In this document: positions 26,441 to 33,164 of the stretch, one piece after another
Position numbering within the stretch: the first letter of the stretch is position 1
Layout of the letters: every line of letters begins with the position of its first letter
Origin: Pseudomonas sp. H3(2019)
Lineage (GTDB): Bacteria; Pseudomonadota; Gammaproteobacteria; Pseudomonadales; Pseudomonadaceae
Length of the DNA stretch: 64,000 nucleotides
Direction: 5' to 3'
NCBI RefSeq assembly: GCF_007713465.1
Contig: NZ_VMSG01000017.1
Location: 1-64,000 of the forward strand
Position numbers and translations under genes: made by a program
Notes under the pieces: model-generated
The model's database searches: none
Seen by the model: only the letters and a program-made list of their open reading frames with translations
What the model was told of the DNA's origin: nothing

Positions 26441-26503
26441 ATCCTATTTTCTGCTGCGCTCGACCGGCCCATCCTGTTTTCTGCACCTGAACTCCATTCA
26501 GGT
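26441..26503 (+). promoter_or_regulatory. Direct repeats and leader hairpin before the third transfer block
   Basis: ATCCTATTTTCTGC (26441-26454) recurs with one change as ATCCTGTTTTCTGC (26471-26484), exactly 30 bp apart, about three helical turns. Right after it ACCTGAA-CTCCA-TTCAGGT (26485-26503) forms a perfect 7-bp hairpin ending 8 bp before the ATG at 26512. The repeats look like paired activator sites and the hairpin could cover the ribosome site. Confidence 0.45.
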
Positions 26504-26511
26504 ACGGCGTC

Positions 26512-26943
26512 ATGATCAACCACCTACCCGACTCCAATCGACCACTAAGATGGCTGGCTGCACTCACCATTTTATGTATGTCCTCTTTGGCCCATGGCGA
26601 AACTTGGGTTATCACGGACAAGGCTCATCCAATCGTTGCTGTTGCCGGCACCCGCGTCATTCAACTCGATGCGCAACAGAGACTTGAAGAGCAACTGTCG
26701 AAGTCTTTGCCAGTAGACCCGCGCCAAGCCTCTGAGGCTGTGCGACGTTTCCTTGCCAGCACAGCAGGCAAGCAACTGCAGAACGACCTGGCCAAAGCAC
26801 AACAGGATGCTACCGACGCATGGAGCATCGGAATAGAGAAACTCCCAGCCGTTGTCGTGGACCGTCGGTACGTTGTGTACGGGGAACCGGATGCGGCCAC
26901 CGCGACACGACTCATCGAAAGAGCAAGGAGTATTCAGCGATGA
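26512..26943 (+). CDS. ICE protein TIGR03757 (PFL_4709 family, DUF1525)
   Basis: 143 residues. Signal peptide to about residue 29 (LAHG), mature start ETWVITDKAHPI, and the family's C-terminal WSIGIEKLPAVVVDRRYVVYG, a thioredoxin/TrbC-like ending. Periplasmic component next to the TraU-like protein in all ICEs of this class. First gene of the third transfer block; overlaps the next by ATGA. Confidence 0.92.
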   Translation: MINHLPDSNRPLRWLAALTILCMSSLAHGETWVITDKAHPIVAVAGTRVIQLDAQQRLEEQLSKSLPVDPRQASEAVRRFLASTAGKQLQNDLAKAQQDATDAWSIGIEKLPAVVVDRRYVVYGEPDAATATRLIERARSIQR

Positions 26944-27881
26944 AGCTCAATCATCACTCGCTCCGGTCGATTTCAATGGCAGTCATATTTAGCCTGTCTT
27001 TTTCAGCATCTGCGGCAATTAACTCAGCTGCAATCATCTCGTCGACGCTTTCACCACAATGCCTGGAATACAAGATCGTTGGGATCTGCTACTGGCTGTT
27101 CTGCACCCCCTTCGGATGCAAAGTCAGAACCTCAACCAAGGTTCGTCACTACGTTCCTGATGCTGTTGTAGCGAGCTATTCGGACACGGGATTGAGTCCT
27201 TGGACAGAAATGTCAGGCCTCGGCTCTCCGAACGCGATGGCCCAAGCTGGCAATGACGGAACTACGAACCACATCGGCGAGAACAACATCGCCAAATTCA
27301 AAGAAGCCGATGTAATCGGACACCCTGGAGGCGCGACTTTCAGCCAATTTGCCAGCGCATCGGGCTACGCCTGCAAGGGTGCGACTCTGCCACTCGTGCC
27401 GTACTTTCTCAGCACGCTCGACCCTATCGCCTGGCGATATGGCGTACCCGAGGCCGTGTATCCGGAAGCCTTCATTCCAGGAAGACGTGAAGTCGGGAGC
27501 ACTATGACCGGCAATCAGTGGGGAAACATTTACCCACGCAGTGGTTTCCTCCATCAGACCGATGACTACAAGACCGGTGCCGTCATCGCCCAGCGCGCAG
27601 GCGACATCACCACGCGCAACGGTCAGATACACGTCTATCTCCCGATGCTCGCAACAGCTCAGGACGGTTATTGGCCCGCTGGAGAGCTGAAGGAAGGTGA
27701 CGCCATCACTGGCAAGTGGCAGGAACTCACACCAACGCTTAGCCAGTCATGCGCGGTGTTCCCCAGCAGCGGCCCACAAGTTCAAGCCCAGGACGGTGGC
27801 TACGCCTGGGCGCTGTGGCGGCCGTATTCATGCTGCCAGCGACGCGGTCAAACGTTTTTAGGCAGCACTGACTTCCAATGA
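26940..27881 (+). CDS. ICE protein TIGR03756 (PFL_4710 family, TraU-like)
   Basis: 313 residues from ATG 26940, chosen for the ATGA overlap; the frame stays open upstream within the previous gene. Signal peptide to about residue 26. The TraU signature follows: Cys-rich PQCLEYKIVGICYWLFCTPF then GCKVRTS. Later Cys residues (YACKG, QSCAVF, SCCQRRG) would form disulfides, which fits the DsbA-like gene upstream. TraU is a periplasmic protein needed for DNA transfer rather than pilus formation in F-type systems. Confidence 0.93.
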   Translation: MKLNHHSLRSISMAVIFSLSFSASAAINSAAIISSTLSPQCLEYKIVGICYWLFCTPFGCKVRTSTKVRHYVPDAVVASYSDTGLSPWTEMSGLGSPNAMAQAGNDGTTNHIGENNIAKFKEADVIGHPGGATFSQFASASGYACKGATLPLVPYFLSTLDPIAWRYGVPEAVYPEAFIPGRREVGSTMTGNQWGNIYPRSGFLHQTDDYKTGAVIAQRAGDITTRNGQIHVYLPMLATAQDGYWPAGELKEGDAITGKWQELTPTLSQSCAVFPSSGPQVQAQDGGYAWALWRPYSCCQRRGQTFLGSTDFQ

Positions 27882-27903
27882 ACCTCAGCGATCGGAGCAC
27901 GAT

Positions 27904-29262
27904 ATGAAACTCAGTCCTTGGGCGATCGGACTCGCCTGCAGTCTCGTCAGTGCAGCAGCGTTATCTGCTGGCCCAATTAACGCCTCATCGTCAGGCAGTG
28001 TGATCGGCGACGACGTGCTCTACAGCATCGGCGGCGGCAATGCAGTGACGATGGGCAGTGCTGGCAACATGGACAGCATCTCGGTGGGAGGTGGCTGGAG
28101 CAACAACCTGGTCTGCGGAAATATGAACCTGAGCAACACACTGGAAAACCAGTTGAACGGGGCGACCTCCGGATTCCAGAACATCATGACCTCGGTGGTA
28201 TCAAACGCCACCGGTGCCGTCGCCTCTCTGCCGGCACTGATTCTCCAGCGATCCAACCCGGCACTCTACAACTTGATCACCAACGGAATCTTGCAGGCCA
28301 GGCTCGACTTTGATCGGTCGAAAGGTACCTGCCGGGCCATTGCAGACAAGATGGCAGATGTCGCCGGCAATCAGATGGGATGGGGCAAGATTGCTGAGGG
28401 TCAGGCAATGAGCCAGACCCTGGCGGCAAACACAGATGCCGTCTCGGCGATTGAACAAGTCGAGAAAAAGGGTGGTGACGATGGTGTTACCTGGGTCGGT
28501 GGCGATCGAGCCGGGGGCTCAGGACAAAAGCCTATCCGGATCGTGGGGGATGTGACCAAGGCCGGTTATAACCTGCTGAACAAACGAGCTGCCGGCGACA
28601 CCTCATCGATCAGCAAGGATAGCTGTAACAACGGCCTGATTTGCAATGTATGGTCTTCGCCACAGGAGGCAACCACCTTTGCCAACCGCGTGCTTGGCGA
28701 ACAGCAACAACAAACCTGTGACAGTTGCCCAAAAACGGTGACCGCTGCTGGGGTAGGACTCACTCCCCTGATCCAGGAAGCCTATGACACCAAACTGAAA
28801 GCGTTGCAGGAGCTGCTGACCGGCAGCAAAGCCATGTCCGTAGAAAATCTCCAGGCAGCGAGCAGCAACTCGCTGCCGATAACCCGAGGCGTCGTGAGCG
28901 CTTTGAAGGACGAACGTGATCAGGATGTTCTGGCCCGTCGGCTTGCTTCAGAGGTGGCTCTCTCCGATGTCCTGGAGAAAGCTCTGGCACTGCAACGCAC
29001 GATGATGGCCGGCAGCAAGGAGCCCAACGTCGCAGCCAATGACCTCGCCGTGCAGGCGGTGAGCCAACAGAGTTCTGCGCTCCAGCAGGAGATCGGAAAC
29101 CTGAAGATTGAGCTCGACATGCGCCAACAGCTCGCGCAGAACTCGCCGATGAAGATTATCGAAAGAAGCAAAGCTAGAGCCGAGAACTCCCGTGGCGTGC
29201 TGCAGGGTAACCCAGAAACTGGTCGCCTGAATCAGCTGCAGTCGCCAAAGACTAATCAGTGA
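27904..29262 (+). CDS. ICE protein TIGR03755 (PFL_4711 family, TraH-like)
   Basis: 452 residues. Signal peptide to about residue 22 (LSAGP). Gly/Ser-rich N-terminal part (YSIGGGNAVTMGSAGNMDSI), central SKGTCRAIADKMADVAGNQ and a paired-Cys segment (DSCNNGLICNVW, QTCDSCPKTV), then a coiled-coil C-terminal half to about 440. Periplasmic assembly protein, comparable to TraH in F-type systems by position and length. 22 bp after the TraU-like gene. Confidence 0.92.
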   Translation: MKLSPWAIGLACSLVSAAALSAGPINASSSGSVIGDDVLYSIGGGNAVTMGSAGNMDSISVGGGWSNNLVCGNMNLSNTLENQLNGATSGFQNIMTSVVSNATGAVASLPALILQRSNPALYNLITNGILQARLDFDRSKGTCRAIADKMADVAGNQMGWGKIAEGQAMSQTLAANTDAVSAIEQVEKKGGDDGVTWVGGDRAGGSGQKPIRIVGDVTKAGYNLLNKRAAGDTSSISKDSCNNGLICNVWSSPQEATTFANRVLGEQQQQTCDSCPKTVTAAGVGLTPLIQEAYDTKLKALQELLTGSKAMSVENLQAASSNSLPITRGVVSALKDERDQDVLARRLASEVALSDVLEKALALQRTMMAGSKEPNVAANDLAVQAVSQQSSALQQEIGNLKIELDMRQQLAQNSPMKIIERSKARAENSRGVLQGNPETGRLNQLQSPKTNQ

Positions 29263-29272
29263 GGACTTGGCC

Positions 29273-29653
29273 ATGATCGATACTCAGGATGTAATCATCA
29301 AACCACGTCGTTCAATGGCTCGCAGAGTGATAAGGGGGACACTCGTAACAGTGATCTGCCTTTTTCTGCTCAGCGCCCTGGCGATCATGCTCAACGCTGT
29401 ATTGTTCCGTTTCTTCGGTGGTGTGCAGGCCTGGCAGGAATGGCGTATCGATCACTACTGGCACCTTCTGGCATGGCGGTTGGCACTCTACACCGGTCTG
29501 GCCATTACCTGGTTCAAACTGAAAACGCGCCTCCCGGAACAGGCCGCGAAGCAGAGCAATAAACGCCTACGTAAAGTAGAGGTTCTGGTCGTGCTGTTGG
29601 TGCTGCTCATCGAGCTCAGCAAACTGGCGTTCCAACCGGGAGGTGTGTTGTGA
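29273..29653 (+). CDS. Small membrane protein of the ICE transfer region
   Basis: 126 residues from ATG 29273 (GAGGA upstream; a TTG at 29267 is less likely). Basic N-terminus, then three hydrophobic segments: about 23-45, 63-82 and 104-118. It sits between TIGR03755 and traG as a small membrane gene does in related ICEs. Its stop overlaps the GTG of traG. No named family recognised. Confidence 0.8.
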   Translation: MIDTQDVIIKPRRSMARRVIRGTLVTVICLFLLSALAIMLNAVLFRFFGGVQAWQEWRIDHYWHLLAWRLALYTGLAITWFKLKTRLPEQAAKQSNKRLRKVEVLVVLLVLLIELSKLAFQPGGVL

Positions 29654-31170
29654 CCCTCTACACGAATGACTACCTGGAGTATTACCTGACGCTGGTCGGT
29701 TGGCTGATCAACAACGGTATTTGGGCGATGATCCAGGACACTGGGTTATTCGCTGTGCCCTTCTGCATTATCGTGCTTAGGGAGTGGCTCAAAGTCCGCG
29801 GGGAAGGCGCTGACGAGGGTAACAAGGGTGTACTTTCCCTGGCGCGGATCGAAACCAGTATCTATGTCGGCTACGTTGTCGTTGCGTTATGTGGCGTGCC
29901 AGCTGTCAATGTCAGCTTCGATACTCTGCACTTCGATCAAACCCGGGCACAGCAGTGTCAGTACACCCTTCCGGCCCCGGCCGATACCGGATGGAACACG
30001 TCGTTCAGTAGCTTGGCAGGGAAAAGCGCGCAGATGCCAGTCTGGTGGGCCTTCATGCACGCCCTCTCCAAAGGGGTAACCAATGGGGCTGTCGCGTCGA
30101 TCCCTTGCGGCACAGACCTTAGGCAGATGCGGATGGATGTCGACAACGCGCGCATCAGCAATCCTCTGCTCGCCCAGGAAGTCGCCGATTTCACCCATGA
30201 CTGCTACGGCCCCTCCCGAGCTCGTTTGTTCATGCGACAACCCGAGTTAGGGTCTGCTGCAAGCAAATCTGAAACGCTGCAGGATCTGAGCTGGATCGGC
30301 TCACACTTCTTCCTTAATACCTCTGGGTACTACGACACCGACTACTCCAAGACGCCACGGACCTCGTGGCCATACAACGCAACCCGAGATGCCGGTCTTC
30401 CGGAAGTTTCGGGTGGTGGAGGTTATCCGACGTGCAAACAGTGGTGGTCAGACGGAGGAATCGGGCTGAAGGGCAGGATTCAGGCTCAAGTGGATCCGGA
30501 CCTGATGACCAAGTTCCTTGGCTGGGCCAAGTGGCTGTCCTCGGATGAAGTCAATGAGGCAGTGATCAGGCAACTTGTAGCCCCTTCAAGCCAAGTCCAG
30601 GGAGATGTTTACTCTGACTACGGAGGCCAGATCGGCGGTACCGTCTGGAACGGCATGGCCCGCACTGGCGGTACGTTTGGTATTGCTCTTGGATCACTCG
30701 CCTACTTTCCGGCTATGGACATGGTGCGCCAAGCGCTTCCCATGATCATGGCCTTCTTGAAGATGGCAATGGTGATCAGCATGCCCATGGTCCTGGTGGT
30801 CGGGGCATACCAGCTGAAAACTGCCATGACTATGACAGTGGTCTTCTTTTCGCTGATCTTCGTCGACTTCTGGTTCCAACTGGCAAGGTGGGTGGACAGC
30901 ACCATCCTCGATGCCCTCTACGGTTCAGGCTCACCTCATCTGAGCTTTGATCCAGTGATGGGGCTGAACACTGCAACCCAAGACGCCATTCTCAACTTTG
31001 TGATGGGTGCGATGTTTGTGATCTTGCCGCTCTTTTGGATCGCAGCATTAGGGTGGGCAGGTGTTGCGACAGGGGATGTGCTTGGCGGTCTCGCAAGAGG
31101 TTCCCAACCCGTACAGCAAGCCGGTGGAAGTGCCGCTGAGCTGGTGAAAGGAGGTCTGAAGGGGAAATAA
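29650..31170 (+). CDS. traG: TraG-like mating-pair stabilisation protein (TraG N-terminal domain)
   Basis: 506 residues from GTG 29650. N-terminal helices at about 12-45 and 68-85, a large periplasmic region about 90-330 with paired Cys, then three to four C-terminal helices (about 340-385, 390-410, 445-475). The TraG_N pattern LVGWLINNGIWAMIQDTGLF near the start is diagnostic. It would sit in the inner membrane and support mating-pair contact. Shorter than F TraG (about 940) because the ICE version lacks the C-terminal periplasmic half, which is usual for this class. Last gene of the transfer block. Confidence 0.92.
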   Translation: MTLYTNDYLEYYLTLVGWLINNGIWAMIQDTGLFAVPFCIIVLREWLKVRGEGADEGNKGVLSLARIETSIYVGYVVVALCGVPAVNVSFDTLHFDQTRAQQCQYTLPAPADTGWNTSFSSLAGKSAQMPVWWAFMHALSKGVTNGAVASIPCGTDLRQMRMDVDNARISNPLLAQEVADFTHDCYGPSRARLFMRQPELGSAASKSETLQDLSWIGSHFFLNTSGYYDTDYSKTPRTSWPYNATRDAGLPEVSGGGGYPTCKQWWSDGGIGLKGRIQAQVDPDLMTKFLGWAKWLSSDEVNEAVIRQLVAPSSQVQGDVYSDYGGQIGGTVWNGMARTGGTFGIALGSLAYFPAMDMVRQALPMIMAFLKMAMVISMPMVLVVGAYQLKTAMTMTVVFFSLIFVDFWFQLARWVDSTILDALYGSGSPHLSFDPVMGLNTATQDAILNFVMGAMFVILPLFWIAALGWAGVATGDVLGGLARGSQPVQQAGGSAAELVKGGLKGK

Positions 31171-31183
31171 CGCTTAAATGAAC

Positions 31184-31206
31184 GAGGGGGCCATAAAGGC
31201 CTCCTC
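31184..31206. terminator. Hairpin between convergent traG and DUF3742 genes
   Basis: GAGGGGGCC (31184-31192) pairs with GGCCTCCTC (31198-31206), nine pairs with one G-T wobble, loop ATAAA. It lies between the 3' ends of two converging genes and probably ends transcription from one or both sides, though no T run is present. Confidence 0.5.
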
Positions 31207-31228
31207 AACTGACGTGGATGCATCCGAT

Positions 31229-31585
31229 TTAGTGGTTTTCGTTTGCGGGATTCTGATCAGGAACTTCAAGCTCGCCAAGCCAGTTCAACTTGCGACCAAA
31301 CACGTCTTTCTCGAACAGGCCCGCCTCATCCGCCCCTGCCATACCTTCATCGGCCGGGCTCACTCTAGACAGCCCCCAGAGGATTAACGCAATCGAAACC
31401 AAAGTCATTGCGGTCGCCGCTAACCAGCTACCGAATTGGGCGATGACTACCATAGCAACAACAACCACAGCGATCCGTTTCAACCAACGAAGTCGAGCAT
31501 TACCGCCGGAGAACACCGTGGCCGCAACTCGACCCAGGCCGTAGCCAAGGCTATGAGCAATTCCCTGTGGTCGTTGTGCGGTCAT
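31229..31585 (-). CDS. DUF3742 family ICE protein
   Basis: 118 residues from ATG 31585, which has GGAGA 7 nt upstream; longer in-frame starts to 31672 lack a ribosome site. N-terminal AHSLGYGLGRVAATVF, then two hydrophobic helices (about 37-53 and 55-75), and a polar tail with GLFEKDVFGRKLNWLGELE, matching DUF3742, a small membrane protein found beside traG in PFGI-1 type ICEs. Opposite in direction to traG. Function unknown. Confidence 0.88.
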   Translation of the reverse strand: MTAQRPQGIAHSLGYGLGRVAATVFSGGNARLRWLKRIAVVVVAMVVIAQFGSWLAATAMTLVSIALILWGLSRVSPADEGMAGADEAGLFEKDVFGRKLNWLGELEVPDQNPANENH

Positions 31586-31665
31586 GACGCGATTCTCCGT
31601 TGAGCCTCTTAGACGAGGCATCTTTGTAGCAGGTATAAACTGAAAATTAGGCTTTCGCAAGTCAA

Positions 31666-31682
31666 TTGGCATAATATGCCAA
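31666..31682. promoter_or_regulatory. Perfect palindromic operator upstream of parD
   Basis: TTGGCATAATATGCCAA is a perfect 8+1+8 palindrome ending 39 bp before the parD ATG. Its centre holds CATAAT/TAATAT, which can serve as a -10 element, so a bound repressor would block the promoter. ParD-type antitoxins autoregulate through such palindromes. Confidence 0.7.
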
Positions 31683-31721
31683 CAAGAAATGCCGCCCTCC
31701 CCTTAGCAACTGGAGCACACC

Positions 31722-32012
31722 ATGGCCACTCGAAACGTAGTCCTTACCGACCATTTGGAAAAGGTCGTGAATGACCTTGTTCTGTCGGGTCGTTACCAAA
31801 ATGCCAGTGAAGTCTTGCGTGAAGGCCTCCGTCTACTGGAAAAGCGCGAAGCCGAAGAAGCCGCCAAGCTCGACGCGCTGAGACATGCCACCTCGATAGG
31901 ATTAATGGATCTAGAACAGGGCCGCTTCATTGAAGTCCGCAGTGAGGATCTAGGCAACCTTCTGGCGGATATCGGTAATCAGGCCGCCCAATCCGTCGCA
32001 GAGAAACATTGA
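31722..32012 (+). CDS. parD: ParD-type antitoxin (type II toxin-antitoxin, RHH/CC2985 family)
   Basis: 96 residues. Ribbon-helix-helix N-terminus (RNVVLTDHLEKVVNDLVLSG, then RYQNASEVLREGLRLLEKRE), typical of ParD, and a C-terminal acidic tail that would wrap ParE. It neutralises the toxin and represses the operon. GGAG lies 6 nt before the ATG. The stop is next to the parE start. Likely stabilises the ICE in the host population. Confidence 0.92.
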   Translation: MATRNVVLTDHLEKVVNDLVLSGRYQNASEVLREGLRLLEKREAEEAAKLDALRHATSIGLMDLEQGRFIEVRSEDLGNLLADIGNQAAQSVAEKH

Positions 32013-32014
32013 GC

Positions 32015-32371
32015 ATGACGCAGTACCGAATTTCTGACACAGCGCTCTCTGACATAGCGGACATTCTGAAACACTCCCAATTACAGTTCGGCACCGGCGC
32101 CAGAGTCCGTTACCAGGAGCTCTTACGCACAGCTATCGAGGACTTGGCCCTCGTGCCGAACAGAATCGGTAGCAGCATGCGAGACGAGGTCGCACTCGGC
32201 TTAAGAAGCTTTCATCTGGTCCATTCGCGCAAACGGGCTGCCACGGCAAATGGCATGGTCCAACGCCCTCGGCATATCATCTTTTACCGACTAGCCGACG
32301 ATCAGGTTATCGAGATCGTCCGGATCCTGCATGATGCGATGGAGGCCAGGTTTCACCTCCCGCAGGACTGA
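32015..32371 (+). CDS. parE: ParE-type toxin (RelE/ParE superfamily)
   Basis: 118 residues from ATG 32015; a TTG at 32009 overlapping parD is an alternative. ParE fold: YRISDTALSDIADILKHSQ, LRTAIEDLALVPNRIG, and C-terminal RHIIFYRLADDQVIEIVRILHDAM. ParE toxins poison DNA gyrase. It is longer than usual by an insert near HSRKRAATANGMVQRPRH, which splits the typical GLRSFHL...R.HIIFYR region. The key C-terminal strand and Arg are present. Confidence 0.9.
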   Translation: MTQYRISDTALSDIADILKHSQLQFGTGARVRYQELLRTAIEDLALVPNRIGSSMRDEVALGLRSFHLVHSRKRAATANGMVQRPRHIIFYRLADDQVIEIVRILHDAMEARFHLPQD

Positions 32372-32428
32372 CCCACCAAATGGCCCAAATGGTAAATGGC
32401 TTTTTCAAGCGAAGGGAATGGTTCACAA

Positions 32429-32479
32429 GGGTAAGAGCCTTACCTGAAAGGGCCGCTTTCAGCGAAAAAGGCTTTACCC
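32429..32479. terminator. Clustered hairpins downstream of parE
   Basis: GGTAAG-AGC-CTTACC (about 32430-32444) and the perfect CTGAAAG-GGCCG-CTTTCAG (32444-32462) lie inside a larger imperfect pairing of GGGTAAGAGCC with GGCTTTACCC. The block separates parE from the converging 153-aa gene. It is probably a bidirectional terminator; a structured RNA is also possible. Confidence 0.45.
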
Positions 32480-32501
32480 CTTCTCCTCTGGATTAACTCA
32501 C

Positions 32502-32963
32502 TCAGTGCATATCTACATATGCTTGTTCAGAGAAATGACTCAGTAATGAAAAATAGCTGGCCCGTGAACTGACGTCTAAAGGCTTGATCGATCCCAACGC
32601 TTTCATCGTTTCTACTGCCTGTTCAGGGGGCAAGCTGCTGGTAAGCGGGACCGGCTGTTGGCAGAAAAAAACCTTCCCAGACGACTCAGCCAGCTCCAAT
32701 AAATCACGCACCTCCAGATATCGAGGATAACGAGCGGCGGTCAGAAATAGGCCATCGAAAACTACATACACGTGACCGATGTGAGGGATCGTGTACTGCA
32801 CTAAGGCTGCGACTAAGGGCAGATTGTTATCATCCTCATCATCCGGTTTATTTCGCTCGCTCGCGAATAGAATAATCTGGTCGGAATTTCCATCTCTGAT
32901 CATGTCGCAAAGCGCTCGAACATTCACTGAGGTGGATTTTACGTCGTACCGTAGCGCTACCAT
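32502..32963 (-). CDS. Orphan 153-aa protein, unknown function
   Basis: 153 residues from ATG 32963 with GGAGAGG upstream. No signal peptide; alternating beta/alpha pattern: RALCDMIRDGNSDQIILFAS, an acidic loop NKPDDEDDNN, then HIGHVYVVFDGLFLTAARYP, LRDLLELAESSGKVFFCQQP-like strand. The layout suggests a small Rossmann-like or nuclease-like fold but no family or catalytic set was recognised. It is transcribed away from traI and towards parE. Cargo of the ICE; not part of the known transfer backbone. Confidence 0.7.
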   Translation of the reverse strand: MVALRYDVKSTSVNVRALCDMIRDGNSDQIILFASERNKPDDEDDNNLPLVAALVQYTIPHIGHVYVVFDGLFLTAARYPRYLEVRDLLELAESSGKVFFCQQPVPLTSSLPPEQAVETMKALGSIKPLDVSSRASYFSLLSHFSEQAYVDMH

Positions 32964-33068
32964 TCTTTACCTCTCCATAAGCCCTACGGCTTCATGCTAT
33001 AGGACCAAGCTCGCGCCAATTCTGCCGCCGTTCGGCTCACACCACCATCAAAAGATGGCACTTTGCCA
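32951..33068. other. Candidate origin of transfer region upstream of traI
   Basis: The intergenic stretch before the relaxase gene holds three small perfect inverted repeats: GTAGCGCTAC (32951-32960), AAGCC-CTAC-GGCTT (32979-32992) and TGGCA-CTT-TGCCA (33056-33068). In ICEclc-like elements oriT has been found near traI (from memory). The repeats are seen; oriT function is an inference and no nic motif was identified. Confidence 0.3.
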
Positions 33069-33164
33069 AAGAAATCCGCAGGGTACCAATTGATACTTTC
33101 CTATTGTTCCCTTCCCCTCCGATAGAGGAAAAGCCCGCCCCATGATTCTTTCATGGAGCAGGCG

